Below, piece by piece: positions 51,246 through 60,908 of a stretch of 64,000 nucleotides of DNA (position 1 is the stretch's first letter; every line of letters starts with the position of its first letter). The position numbers and the translations under genes were made by a program. The notes under the pieces were generated by a model that saw only the letters and a list, made by a program, of their open reading frames with translations, made no database searches and was not told the DNA's origin. The DNA is taken from the NCBI RefSeq assembly GCF_036569345.1, contig NZ_DATCQT010000170.1:13299-77298 (forward strand), read 5' to 3'. This stretch comes from Clostridium_AD sp036569345 (GTDB lineage Bacteria; Bacillota; Clostridia; Clostridiales; Clostridiaceae).

Positions 51246-53036
51246 CTAATAAGGAATGTCTTTATTATTAGTAAGCTCTTTATTCTTTTTTAATTCTACA
51301 ATCCATACTTTTACGCTATCAAATAATATTATTGCAAGCATAATAACAAGTATAGTTGACATAACCATAAGTACTATTTTATTCTGTGGAATATAATTGT
51401 TGAATATATTTTCTATAGCAGCTGTAAATGTAGTAATCGCTATGAATATCAGTGGTAAAACTGTAATCATCATATACTTTTGTTTACCATTTTTAATTAA
51501 GAATGTTGTACCAATTGCAAATGCTATTGCTGCAAGTGTCTGATTTGCAACACCAAATAATGGCCAAATGGTTGATACATTTCCTGTATAAAGAAGATAT
51601 CCCCATGAAAATGACATTAGAGCACTGAAAAATATTATATTTAACCAAGAATTCTTTTTAGCAAAAGGCTTATATGCCTGTCCAGCTAAATCTTGTAATA
51701 AATATCTTCCTATTCTAGTTCCTGCATCTATTGTTGTTAATATAAATAGTGCCTCAAACATAATGCAGAAATGATACCAGTAAGCCATTAATTTAGTTAA
51801 TCCTGGAATTTTATAAAATACATATGACATACCTACTGCAAGTGACACCGATCCACCTGGTCTTCCCCCTAACTGCTCTCCAACCATTGCTGAGAGCATT
51901 GGAAGTTCCTTTGGAATCATGTGAAGTTTATCAAATACTGCAGGTAGTGAGTTTATTGCAAAATAATCTGCTGTTGGAAGTACTGAAGCAGCAATTAAAG
52001 CCATTAAAGCTATAAAAGCTTCTATTAGCATACACCCATACCCTATTGGAAGTATATCTTTTTCATTCTTTATAAGCTTTGGTGTAGTTCCTGTGCTAAT
52101 TAGTGCATGGAAGCCTGATAAAGCACCACAAGCTATTGTTATAAAAAGGAATGGGAATACTTTTCCTGGAATAATTGGACCACCACCATGTACATATTGA
52201 GTTATTGCTGGCATTTGTAGTACAGGTCGTACTATAATTATTCCGAGTGCTAGTGCACCTATAACTCCAAGTTTCATATAAGTACTTAAATAATCCCTTG
52301 GTAACAATAAAAGCCAAACTGGAAGTGCTGCTGCAAAGAAACCGTATACTGCAAGTATAATTGCCATTTGTTTAGCATCAAAAGTTAAGAAATGCCCAAG
52401 TGCTGTATGTTGAATAAATGGTCCTCCAATAACTCCTACCATAATAAGGACCATTCCAATTATCGTAGCCTCTGCTATTTTTCCAGGTCTTATATATTTC
52501 ATATAAATTCCTATAAACATAGCTACTGGAATTGTGAACCCAACTGTAAATGTACCCCATGGACTGTTAAACAATGAATTAACAACAGGTATACCAAGTC
52601 CTGCCATGGTTATAATAAGTATAAATAAAACCGCAATAGATGTAACAAAACCCATTTTCTTTCCTAGGTAAATTTTAGCAAGTTGAGCTATAGATTGTCC
52701 ATCATGTCTAACTGATGCAAATAACACCACCATATCATGAACACCACCGCCAACTACTGCACCGATTAATATCCACAGAGTTCCCGGTAGGTAACCAAAC
52801 TGCGCTGCAAGAACTGGTCCTATAAGTGGCCCCGCACCTGCGATAGCTGCAAAATGATGTCCGAGTAGAACCCACTTATTTGTTGGTATAAAATCTCTTC
52901 CATCATTAAGAACCTCTGATGGAACTTTATTTTTTTCATTCAGAACTAAAACCTTAGCAGCTATAAACGCTCCATATGTTCTGTATGCAATAATAAGAAC
53001 AAGAGCGGCAACGATTACTAAAACAATAGAATTCAT
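51246..53036 (-). CDS. cstA: CstA/BtsT-type pyruvate or peptide transporter
   Basis: A 596-aa membrane protein of the CstA family with about 16-18 hydrophobic segments. The hallmark N-terminal stretches are VLLGHHFAAIAGAGPLIGP, GGGVHDMVVLFASVRHDG and SGFHALISTGTTPKL. A C-terminal FGVANQTLAAIAFAIGTTFL follows. GAGGAG supports the ATG at 53036. It is divergent from a LytS/LytTR pair, mirroring the E. coli BtsSR-BtsT arrangement in which pyruvate sensing controls a CstA-type pyruvate transporter. Pyruvate as substrate is therefore likely but inferred. Confidence 0.93.
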   Translation of the reverse strand: MNSIVLVIVAALVLIIAYRTYGAFIAAKVLVLNEKNKVPSEVLNDGRDFIPTNKWVLLGHHFAAIAGAGPLIGPVLAAQFGYLPGTLWILIGAVVGGGVHDMVVLFASVRHDGQSIAQLAKIYLGKKMGFVTSIAVLFILIITMAGLGIPVVNSLFNSPWGTFTVGFTIPVAMFIGIYMKYIRPGKIAEATIIGMVLIMVGVIGGPFIQHTALGHFLTFDAKQMAIILAVYGFFAAALPVWLLLLPRDYLSTYMKLGVIGALALGIIIVRPVLQMPAITQYVHGGGPIIPGKVFPFLFITIACGALSGFHALISTGTTPKLIKNEKDILPIGYGCMLIEAFIALMALIAASVLPTADYFAINSLPAVFDKLHMIPKELPMLSAMVGEQLGGRPGGSVSLAVGMSYVFYKIPGLTKLMAYWYHFCIMFEALFILTTIDAGTRIGRYLLQDLAGQAYKPFAKKNSWLNIIFFSALMSFSWGYLLYTGNVSTIWPLFGVANQTLAAIAFAIGTTFLIKNGKQKYMMITVLPLIFIAITTFTAAIENIFNNYIPQNKIVLMVMSTILVIMLAIILFDSVKVWIVELKKNKELTNNKDIPY

Positions 53037-53131
53037 AACACTTACTCCTCTCAAAATATATTTATAATTCAGATGATCTGTACAGCTATATTATATTGCT
53101 ATAGTTATTCTCAGTAAATATTTTTGCGGTG

Positions 53132-53160
53132 AAGTGTATCATTTAATGTCCAAAGTGGAT
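53132..53160. promoter_or_regulatory. AAGTGKAT direct repeats in the cstA-lytS divergent region
   Basis: AAGTGTAT (53132-53139) and AAGTGGAT (53153-53160) are direct repeats 21 bp apart, about two helical turns. They lie 90-120 bp upstream of cstA. LytTR regulators bind pairs of direct repeats spaced about two turns, so this is a candidate site. The remainder of 53037-53338 is AT-rich without other recognisable structure. Confidence 0.45.
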
Positions 53161-53338
53161 TTTAGAGGGTTTGAATAGTCTCTATAAAATCGTTATCATT
53201 TAGTTTGTATTATATTTCTTTTCATATTATAATTTAGTTAGGAAATGAAGTCTTTCTATTATTGGTTTTATGTTTATATAATGAAATATTAATTAGTATA
53301 TAGAAATTCAAGATAATAAAATAAGGATGTGAATCTAT

Positions 53339-54967
53339 ATGTTATATTTACAATTAATGGAGGGAATGGCCCTTGTTGCTCTAACCGCATATATATTCAG
53401 TCATTCGCGAACGTTTAAGAACTTAATCAAAAATAGTATAAGTTTCAAAGATAAAATCATCATGATAATTTTTTTTAGTGTGTTATCAATACTCGGCACC
53501 TATATTGGTGTTAATATTGAACCCCATGCAATTGCAAATACTAGACCCATTGGAGCTATTGTGGCTGGAATGATGGGTGGACCTGTTGTTGGAATTATAG
53601 TTGGAGCTATTGCAGGAGCACATCGGTATACCTTAGGTGGTTTTACTGCCGTTGCATGCGGAATTGCAACTGTTATCGAAGGACTTACAGGCGGTCTTAT
53701 TAAGGTATATTTAAAAGATAAGAATTTTAGCATTAGGGTGGCCTTTATTGGTGGATTAATTGCTGAAATATTTCAAATGCTACTAATATTATTAATAGCA
53801 AAACCACTTGATCAAAGCCTTGCACTTGAAAAAGCAATAGCATTACCAATGATAATAGTAAATTCACTTGGTGTCGTAATATTTATGGATATAATAAAAA
53901 GAATAAAGGTTGAATATGCAAGGACCGGTGCAATACAAGCTCAAAGAGTACTTGCTATATCTAAAGAAACTCTATTTTATATGAGAATGGGACTAAATAA
54001 AAATACCGCTGATAATATAGTAAAAATAATATATGAAATCGGTATTGTACAAGGTGTATTTATAGCTGATAAAGAGGATTTTCTTGCTTACTGCGGAGAG
54101 CCATTATCCGAAGCATTATTAATAAATAATTTAGGTTCTGTACTTTCTCAAAATAGTAATAAGGTTATTAAATTTAGGAATAATTTGAAAAATGAGGTAT
54201 TTTATTGTGTTCCATTGTTAATAAAGAAAAATGAGTTTGAAGGTATTATAGGATTAAAGGTGAAAAATGAAAAAGATATAGACTCTTATTTTATTGAATT
54301 CTGCCTGGAATTAGCTAGCTTACTTTCAACACAAATTGAACTTTATAAATTGAATAAATTGGCAGAGGGTGTTCAAGCCGCAGAACTTAAAGCATTAAGA
54401 GCCCAGATACATCCTCATTTTTTCTTTAATGCGTTAAATACTATCTCCTGTTTTTGTAGAACGGATCCAATGAAAGCAAAGAATTTAATACTGGACTTAT
54501 CGAATTATTTTAGGAAAACTTTAAAAAGAGATGAGGATTTTGTAACCTTAAAAGAAGAAATTGAGTTAATTGAGTCATACCTTCACATAGAGCAAGCAAG
54601 GTTTGGGCCAAGACTTAAGGTGTATTTTAACATCCCTGTAGAAATATTAAATTTTAAAATACCTGTATTCCTACTTCAACCCTTAGTAGAAAATTCGATA
54701 AAACATGGAATTCATGATAAAAAAGACGGGGGTTGCGTTTATATAAATGCCGAAAATACAACTGAAAATATTATCTTTGAAGTCTCCGATACAGGCGTTG
54801 GGATGGAACCTAAGAAATATGAGGAAGTAATTACAAAATGGCCTGGTATTGGTCTGAAAAATGTAAATGATAGATTAAAGCTTTTGTATGGTCCACAGTA
54901 TGGTGTAGATATAAAAAGTGTTTATAATGAAGGAACTCAAATAAAGATAATTATACCAAAGGGGTGA
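53339..54967 (+). CDS. LytS/BtsS-type sensor histidine kinase
   Basis: 542 aa. The 5TM-LYT membrane sensor (about 1-195) contains NIEPHAIANTRPIGAIVAGM and GGPVVGIIVGAIAGAHRY with the glycine-rich helices typical of LytS. A GAF-like domain follows (about 215-345). The His-kinase domain has HPHFFFNALNTISC (phospho-acceptor His about 360), with ATPase motifs PLVENSIKHGIHDK and DTGVGM. It is co-transcribed with the LytTR regulator. By analogy with BtsS it may sense extracellular pyruvate. Confidence 0.93.
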   Translation: MLYLQLMEGMALVALTAYIFSHSRTFKNLIKNSISFKDKIIMIIFFSVLSILGTYIGVNIEPHAIANTRPIGAIVAGMMGGPVVGIIVGAIAGAHRYTLGGFTAVACGIATVIEGLTGGLIKVYLKDKNFSIRVAFIGGLIAEIFQMLLILLIAKPLDQSLALEKAIALPMIIVNSLGVVIFMDIIKRIKVEYARTGAIQAQRVLAISKETLFYMRMGLNKNTADNIVKIIYEIGIVQGVFIADKEDFLAYCGEPLSEALLINNLGSVLSQNSNKVIKFRNNLKNEVFYCVPLLIKKNEFEGIIGLKVKNEKDIDSYFIEFCLELASLLSTQIELYKLNKLAEGVQAAELKALRAQIHPHFFFNALNTISCFCRTDPMKAKNLILDLSNYFRKTLKRDEDFVTLKEEIELIESYLHIEQARFGPRLKVYFNIPVEILNFKIPVFLLQPLVENSIKHGIHDKKDGGCVYINAENTTENIIFEVSDTGVGMEPKKYEEVITKWPGIGLKNVNDRLKLLYGPQYGVDIKSVYNEGTQIKIIIPKG

Positions 54968-54972
54968 GGTCA

Positions 54973-55743
54973 ATGGATAAAATAAAATGCATTATTGTTG
55001 AAGACGAAATACCCGCAGCCGAGGAGCTTGACTATGTTTTATCCCAATATAAGTTTCTTGAAATTAAGGGCATTGCATATGATAATGCTGAAGCAATTGA
55101 CCTAATAAATAATGTTCCCTTCGACGTTGCCTTTTTGGACATAAACATCCCCCTTGGTAACGGAATGGAGCTTGCAAAACACATAAAAAGTAACAATAAT
55201 GCTTTGGATATAATTTTTGTTACAGCCTATAACATGCATGCCATAGAAGCCTTTGAAATTCAGGCATTTGACTATATACTTAAGCCCTTCGATGATAAAC
55301 GTATTGAAACAACTATTAATCATTTAAAGGAAAAGTATATAGATAATAAACAAGATCAAAATGATATGATTGATAAAATCAGTGAAATGTTTAATAGTTT
55401 AAATAAACTTGATGGAAATCTAAAAAAAATCCCCTGTGAAGAAAATGGTATTATTAAACTAGTAGATGTTAATTCTATCTATTATTGTTATATAGAAAAT
55501 GAAAAAACATATGTAAAGACCTCAGACAAAAGCTACCTAACAAATTTTATTCTTTCTAAGATTGAAACAAGAACCAATTTTTTAAGGGTTCACAGAAGCT
55601 ATCTTGTCAATATAGATAAAATCAAAGAATTATACTCATGGTTTCACGGAACTTATAAACTAATTATTGATGACTTTGAAAAAACAGAAATACCTGTAAG
55701 TAGACGTAATGTAAAAAAATTGAAAGAGTTGCTTGGAATATAG
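54973..55743 (+). CDS. LytTR-family response regulator (BtsR/LytR-like)
   Basis: About 256 aa. The receiver domain (VEDEIPAAEEL, phospho-Asp in VAFLDINIPLGNG, switch Lys in YILKPFDD) is followed by a LytTR DNA-binding domain (about 145-256; YYCYIENEKTYVKT, FLRVHRSYLVNIDKIKELY). The ATG chosen lies 8 nt behind AAAGGGG; the frame also opens at a GTG overlapping the kinase stop. Expected to control the divergent cstA gene. Confidence 0.93.
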   Translation: MDKIKCIIVEDEIPAAEELDYVLSQYKFLEIKGIAYDNAEAIDLINNVPFDVAFLDINIPLGNGMELAKHIKSNNNALDIIFVTAYNMHAIEAFEIQAFDYILKPFDDKRIETTINHLKEKYIDNKQDQNDMIDKISEMFNSLNKLDGNLKKIPCEENGIIKLVDVNSIYYCYIENEKTYVKTSDKSYLTNFILSKIETRTNFLRVHRSYLVNIDKIKELYSWFHGTYKLIIDDFEKTEIPVSRRNVKKLKELLGI

Positions 55744-55806
55744 GACAAAATCTTAAAAAACATAAACTGTGTTGTAATCTAACTTCGTCCCTGTAATCCT
55801 GCTAAA

Positions 55807-56088
55807 TTAAATATTCTTATCCTCCTCCAATTTCTTAATATGTTTTTTAAGTTCATTTATTTGTTTTTGTAAATCATTACTAGTACTACCTAAATTAACA
55901 TCTAAATTCCCTGGATTTGCTATGAAATTTTCCTGAGTTACTGTTATAGCAATATCTTGAGCTATACCAGAAAGAATACTGGCTACAAGAAGTCTTTGGA
56001 CAATATTAAACTTACGACTAATTAAAATTCCTATTATTGATGTTAATGCAACCAATTCATCTGGGGTGTAATCCTCTATTTTTTTCAT
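55807..56088 (-). CDS. Small hypothetical protein with C-terminal coiled coil
   Basis: 93 aa, family not recognised. A moderately hydrophobic N-terminal half (LVALTSIIGILISRKFNIVQ, LLVASILSGIAQDIAI) looks like one or two short membrane-associated helices. The end is a charged coiled coil (LQKQINELKKHIKKLEED). AGGGGG precedes the ATG. It stands alone between convergent and tandem neighbours. Confidence 0.7.
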   Translation of the reverse strand: MKKIEDYTPDELVALTSIIGILISRKFNIVQRLLVASILSGIAQDIAITVTQENFIANPGNLDVNLGSTSNDLQKQINELKKHIKKLEEDKNI

Positions 56089-56197
56089 AAAACAACCCCC
56101 TTTAAATGAATTTGTGCTAAATAATTAATAGCTTCATATTAATATATATTAAAAAAGTTGAATATATATATCATTTAAATAAAATCATTATATGTTT

Positions 56198-57430
56198 TTA
56201 ATCTTCATCCCATATCATTTTAGCCAATGGAAAAGGTTCTAGAGCTCTATCTAATATGCCTTGAACATAGGCAATTAAAATTCCATAATTAACCATTGGT
56301 ACATTAAATTCTTTTGCTGATTCAATTCGATTTAACATTGCAGCCCTATTTAACATACAAGCACCACAATGTATTATTAGTGCATATCTTTTAACATCCT
56401 CAGTGAACGTAACCCCTGAAGTATACTCGAAATCTATCTGTTTACCCGTGATTTGCCTAAGCCATCTAGGAATTTTAACTCTTCCTATATCATCAGATTG
56501 CTGGTGATGTGTACATCCTTCTGAAACTAGTACTTTATCTCCATCTTTGAGCTTTTCAACTACCTTAACTCCTCTTATGAGCTCAACTAAATCCCCTTTA
56601 TATCTTGCAAATAAAATTGAAAAGGAGGTCATAGGAATGTCCTTAGGTGTATCCGCTGCAACTTTTAAAAACACTTGTGAATCTGTAATAACAATTCTAG
56701 GTTTCTTGCCTAGATTTTCTAAAGTTTCCCTTAGCTCATGTTCTTTAGTAACAATTGCAATTGCATCGCTTTCAAGAATATCTCTAATCGTCTGTTGCTG
56801 AGGAAGTATTAAGCGTCCTTTTGGAGCCGCCTTATCTATAGGAGTAACTAATACTACAAAATCCCCAGGACTTATAAGATCACCTATGATTTTAAATTTC
56901 TCTTCCTCCTCTGGGATCATACTTATAATTTTATCTTTCAATTCCTTTACCCCTTGTTTTGTAACTGCTGAGACAGAAACTGACGGAATGTCTAGCTGCT
57001 TTTTTATTTTACTAATAAGCTCTTCATTTACGAGTGCTATATCAGTCTTATTCAAAACCGCTATTACTGGGATCTTTTTACCTTTAACATGCTCAATAAT
57101 AAATTTATCATAGTCAGTTAATCCAATAGAGGTATCAATAACCACTAACGCAATATTTGTTTTATTTAAAACCTCAAAAGTCTTCTTTTTTCTTAATTCC
57201 CCCAGTTCTCCTACATCATCTAAACCTGCTGTATCAATTATTACGCAAGGCCCTATAGGCAATATTTCCATAGCTTTATATACTGGGTCGGTAGTTGTTC
57301 CCTTCATCTCCGAAACAATGGCTGTTTCCTGATTTGTTAAAGCATTAATTATGCTAGATTTTCCTGCATTTCTCATGCCAAATAACGCTATATGAACTCT
57401 TTCTGAGCGAGGTGTATCATTTAAACTCAA
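56198..57430 (-). CDS. hydF: [FeFe]-hydrogenase maturation GTPase HydF
   Basis: The 410-aa scaffold assembles the 2Fe subcluster of the hydrogenase H-cluster. The GTPase domain has P-loop GMRNAGKSS (about 18-26), DTAGLDD and NKTD. The C-terminal cluster-binding domain shows the ligand set CTH (GCTHHQQSDD) followed about 50 residues later by HCGACMLNR. It starts at TTG behind GGGGG. It lies 13 bp after aspA, an arrangement seen with hydrogenase maturation genes in Clostridia. hydE and hydG are not in the window. Confidence 0.95.
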   Translation of the reverse strand: MSLNDTPRSERVHIALFGMRNAGKSSIINALTNQETAIVSEMKGTTTDPVYKAMEILPIGPCVIIDTAGLDDVGELGELRKKKTFEVLNKTNIALVVIDTSIGLTDYDKFIIEHVKGKKIPVIAVLNKTDIALVNEELISKIKKQLDIPSVSVSAVTKQGVKELKDKIISMIPEEEEKFKIIGDLISPGDFVVLVTPIDKAAPKGRLILPQQQTIRDILESDAIAIVTKEHELRETLENLGKKPRIVITDSQVFLKVAADTPKDIPMTSFSILFARYKGDLVELIRGVKVVEKLKDGDKVLVSEGCTHHQQSDDIGRVKIPRWLRQITGKQIDFEYTSGVTFTEDVKRYALIIHCGACMLNRAAMLNRIESAKEFNVPMVNYGILIAYVQGILDRALEPFPLAKMIWDED

Positions 57431-57443
57431 TTTTTATTCCCCC

Positions 57444-58844
57444 TTATTTTAATCCAGGTATTCCTGGTTTCGTTAATTCATATGGATTTAATATTTTCTC
57501 TATTTTTTCTGTGCTAAGTATTTCGTCTGTTCGCAGTATATCCCTAATAGTTTTATCCTCTTTTAAAGCTTTCTTCGCTATGATACTTGCCTTATCATAA
57601 CCTATATGATGAACTAATGCAGTAACTAAAGCTGTTGATTTTTCAAGGTTTTCTTTACATTTTTTTTCATTTACAGTAATACCCTCAATACATTTTTCTC
57701 TAAATATAATAACGCATTTATTTAAAAGCTCAAGGGATTCAAGCAAGCTCTCTGCAATAAGTGGGGTAAAGGAATTTAACTCTAATTGTCCCATAGAACT
57801 AGCCATAGTTATAGCTCCATCATTTGCAATAACTCTCATGGAAACCTGAGCCACCATCTCCGGAATCACAGGGTTAACTTTTCCAGGCATTATTGTAGAA
57901 CCTGCTTGCATTTCAGGTAAACTTATCTCTCCAAATCCACCCTTAGGTCCAGAATTTAATAACCTCAAATCATTTGATATTTTTAATAAGTTAACACTAC
58001 AAGACTTGAGTAATCCTGACACCTCCACATACACATCACAGTTTTGAGTTATATCCATTGGATAATCGGACCTAGCGAGTCCTAGCTTTGTTAAATCTTG
58101 AAGGGAATCCGTTATCATATATATAAATTTATTCGTAGCATTGAGTCCCGTCCCAATAGCAGTACCACCCATATTAATTTGTCTTAACCGCTCTTCTACC
58201 TTATAAATTCTCCATCGATCTCTCTCGAGTGCCTTTGCATAGGCTCCAAATCCTTGACCTACCATCATGGGAAGCGCATCCATAAGCTGAGTTCTCCCTA
58301 GCTTTATCACATCTGCAAATTCATTTTCCTTCTCTTGAAAAGCCTGCTGTAGCTCTGCCAAAGATTTACTTAGCTTCCTTATAAGATGGATTGCTGCGAT
58401 TCTAAGTGCAGTTGGATAAACATCATTGGTGGATTGAGACATGTTAACTTCATTTAAAGGATGAATTAACTCATATTCTCCCTTATTTCCTCCAAGGATT
58501 TCAATTGCTCTATTAGCAATCACTTCGTTTACATTCATATTAGTTGAAGTTCCCGCTCCACCTTGAAAAGCACTAACAACAAAATTATAATCAAGTTTTC
58601 CGTAAATTACATCTTCACTTGCTTTTATAATCGCATTTGCTTTTTCGTCAGCTAGCTTTTTAAGCTTCTTATTTACCATCGCTGCTGCTTTTTTAATAAT
58701 TGCAATTTCATATATTAATTTTAAATTAACGCTCTTATTTTCTAATGGAAAATTTTCAATTGCCCTTTGAGTATTAATTCCATAATAAAATTTATCATCT
58801 ATCTTTATCTCTCCAAGCAAATCCTTTTCAATTCTATATCCCAT
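57444..58844 (-). CDS. aspA: Aspartate ammonia-lyase
   Basis: The 466-aa fumarase/aspartase-superfamily enzyme converts aspartate to fumarate and ammonia. Motifs: GGAGTSTNMNVNEVIANRA (about 95-113), the catalytic-loop signature GSTIMPGKVNPVIPE (about 315-329) and THDE-region equivalents QSTNDVYPTALR. The ATG chosen is three codons inside the longest frame, behind AGAGG. It is coupled to hydF; aspartase genes commonly neighbour hydE, hydF and hydG in Clostridia. How it serves maturation is not clear, and it may simply be co-regulated. Confidence 0.93.
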   Translation of the reverse strand: MGYRIEKDLLGEIKIDDKFYYGINTQRAIENFPLENKSVNLKLIYEIAIIKKAAAMVNKKLKKLADEKANAIIKASEDVIYGKLDYNFVVSAFQGGAGTSTNMNVNEVIANRAIEILGGNKGEYELIHPLNEVNMSQSTNDVYPTALRIAAIHLIRKLSKSLAELQQAFQEKENEFADVIKLGRTQLMDALPMMVGQGFGAYAKALERDRWRIYKVEERLRQINMGGTAIGTGLNATNKFIYMITDSLQDLTKLGLARSDYPMDITQNCDVYVEVSGLLKSCSVNLLKISNDLRLLNSGPKGGFGEISLPEMQAGSTIMPGKVNPVIPEMVAQVSMRVIANDGAITMASSMGQLELNSFTPLIAESLLESLELLNKCVIIFREKCIEGITVNEKKCKENLEKSTALVTALVHHIGYDKASIIAKKALKEDKTIRDILRTDEILSTEKIEKILNPYELTKPGIPGLK

Positions 58845-58945
58845 TATAACCAACCTCTTTCACCTAATTCTAATATCTATATAAAATAGAATACCATTTT
58901 TAGTAATAAAAATCAAAATAATACCGGTGGAGTTACTATAAGGGA

Positions 58946-58990
58946 CTCTTATTTTTATAATGCAATAGAACCCTTTAAGATTTATTTATC
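58946..58990. terminator. Hairpin downstream of the SDR gene
   Basis: AGAACC and GGTTCT arms with further partial pairing between them. The best T-tract (TTTTATTTAT) is on the plus strand, so its orientation is unclear. Confidence 0.45.
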
Positions 58991-59052
58991 TCAAAAGGTT
59001 CTTTTATTTATATAATATATATTGTTGTAGGTAGTTAATTGTTCTTCTACTA

Positions 59053-59820
59053 TTAAATTGCTGTCCAACCACCATCAATTGATAATAGCTGTCCTGTAGT
59101 ATAGCTAGATGCATCTGATGCAAAATAAACCATAGCTCCATCTAATTCTCCAGTTCTACCTGGTCTTCCCATTGGACAAAATGTTTTAATAACTTGTTGA
59201 AAACTCTCATCTCCAATTATATTATGTGTCAACTCAGTGTCGAAATAAGCAGGTCCAATAGCGTTAACTGTAATATTATGTTGTGCCCATTCTTGTGCCA
59301 AAGACTTTGTTAGCATTTGTACTCCACCTTTAGTAGTGCAGTATGCACTAAGAGGCATTCCTTTCATTGCAACATTACTATGAATTGATCCCACATTTAT
59401 GATTTTTCCATATTTCTTTTCAATCATAACTTTTCCAACTTCACGAGCGAAATAATAAACACCAGTTAGATTTACCTTTATCATGGTTTCCCAGGTCTCG
59501 TCAGATTGCACTTCCGCTGGTTCAAATAGGCCAATCCCTGCATTATTAACTAAAATGTCAATAGTTCCAAAATGTCCTTTAATCGTGTCAACTGCTTGTC
59601 TTATATCTTCTACTTTCATAACATCACACTTTACTGTTAGACATTCTACCCCAAGTTCTTCTATTTCTTTCTTTACACTCTCTAATTTTTCAACTCTTCT
59701 CGCAACAACCGCTATATTCGCTCCTTGTTTTGCTAGTGCCTTAGCAAATTGAACCCCTAATCCTGATGATGCACCAGTTACCACTGCAACCTTACCTGTT
59801 AAATCAAATAATCCTGCCAT
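59053..59820 (-). CDS. Short-chain dehydrogenase/reductase (gluconate 5-dehydrogenase-like)
   Basis: 255-aa classical SDR. Cofactor motif VTGASSGLGVQFAKAL (about 14-29), NNAG (about 91-94), catalytic Ser in NVGSIHSN, YCTTKGG (Tyr and Lys) and a C-terminal TGQLLSIDGGWTAI. Closest in style to gluconate 5-dehydrogenases and similar sugar-acid or polyol dehydrogenases. The substrate is not determinable. GGGGGAG site. No sugar-acid pathway genes are adjacent. Confidence 0.88.
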   Translation of the reverse strand: MAGLFDLTGKVAVVTGASSGLGVQFAKALAKQGANIAVVARRVEKLESVKKEIEELGVECLTVKCDVMKVEDIRQAVDTIKGHFGTIDILVNNAGIGLFEPAEVQSDETWETMIKVNLTGVYYFAREVGKVMIEKKYGKIINVGSIHSNVAMKGMPLSAYCTTKGGVQMLTKSLAQEWAQHNITVNAIGPAYFDTELTHNIIGDESFQQVIKTFCPMGRPGRTGELDGAMVYFASDASSYTTGQLLSIDGGWTAI

Positions 59821-59980
59821 TACTGTATCTCCCCCTTTTTAAAATATGTTCATTTTATCCAACCTTACCACGTAATTACATTTGAGTCAATAGATGTTTT
59901 ATTCAATAACTATCTGTAAAAATAGTGAGACCATACTAAAATTATTGCTTCTAGTATGGTCTCTAATTATAAAGCGATAT

Positions 59981-60478
59981 TTATTTTGTAAGCTTAATTA
60001 TTATATCCTTATGCTGAGGGTACTTATTTAAAAGAGCATCTCTTTCTAATATTTCAAAATCTTTAAAATCAAAGCCAGGGGACACCATACAGCCAACAAG
60101 CGAGTAACCTGAGCTATTCATAGCAGAACCAAAGATATAATTCTTTGGTACTAGGAACTGTGGAGTTTCTCCATTTTTTATATTAAGGCCTAGTTGCCTA
60201 ATAGTAATTTCTCCCTTTGGACTTATCATATATATTGTAAGAGGAGAACCTGCATGATAGTACCACATTTCATCTGATTTCAATCTATGAAAACTTGAAA
60301 TTTCTCCATCTCTTAATAAAAAATAAATACTAGTCCAAAGTATTCTTTCACCTCCAAATCTAGTTTTTAAATCATTGGAGCTGATATTTTCACAAGAGTC
60401 AAAACTACTTTTGTAGAAACCACCTTCAGGATGAGGTTCCATATTTAATGTGTCAATAAAGTATTGTGATGAGTACAT
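59981..60478 (-). CDS. DUF985 cupin protein
   Basis: 165 aa. The cupin fold of the DUF985 family shows NMEPHPEGGFYKSSF at the start, SIYFLLRDGEISSFHRLKSDEMWYYHAGSPL (metal/ligand region, cited here as a segment of the barrel between residues 50 and 80) and a C-terminal GCMVSPGFDFKDFEI. Cytoplasmic and stand-alone. Biochemical function is unknown, though related proteins are annotated as sugar-phosphate or metabolite binding. AAGGAG site. Confidence 0.85.
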   Translation of the reverse strand: MYSSQYFIDTLNMEPHPEGGFYKSSFDSCENISSNDLKTRFGGERILWTSIYFLLRDGEISSFHRLKSDEMWYYHAGSPLTIYMISPKGEITIRQLGLNIKNGETPQFLVPKNYIFGSAMNSSGYSLVGCMVSPGFDFKDFEILERDALLNKYPQHKDIIIKLTK

Positions 60479-60538
60479 AATTTATCTCCTTTTTCATCCA
60501 ATGAATAAAACAGTGAATATATATGTATATAACACATC

Positions 60539-60766
60539 TCAACTATGTAAGAAATATTCATAGTAAGCACCTTGAAATAGTAAAACTATTTCACCGAAAA
60601 CCCCTATACAAAAAAACATAAAATAGTAGGTTGCCTTTGTTATATCTTTACTAAATAGTTCCTTAAAAGCTTGAATAATCAATTGTTCGAATTTAAACAA
60701 ACTTAGGATCCAGCCAATAATGAGGAAAGTAATAATTGCCATATTGATTGCCTCTTTCATATTCAT
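60539..60766 (-). CDS. Small membrane protein, two predicted helices
   Basis: About 75 aa with hydrophobic stretches INMAIITFLIIGWILSLF and YYFMFFCIGVFGEIVLLF. Not recognised. The ATG at 60766 follows GAGTG at short distance, and an in-frame GTG three codons earlier is possible. Base composition and frame length make it plausible but not certain as a gene. Confidence 0.55.
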   Translation of the reverse strand: MNMKEAINMAIITFLIIGWILSLFKFEQLIIQAFKELFSKDITKATYYFMFFCIGVFGEIVLLFQGAYYEYFLHS

Positions 60767-60908
60767 ATTTGTCACTCATAATATATCCATATAATTGTAT
60801 GTTATCATCCTTAAAATGTCAATCCTTTGAGGAATGCTTAAGTTATTATCTATTTATTAAGGACGTCATATGCATCTATAGTAATATAATACTAAAACTA
60901 AAACATCA

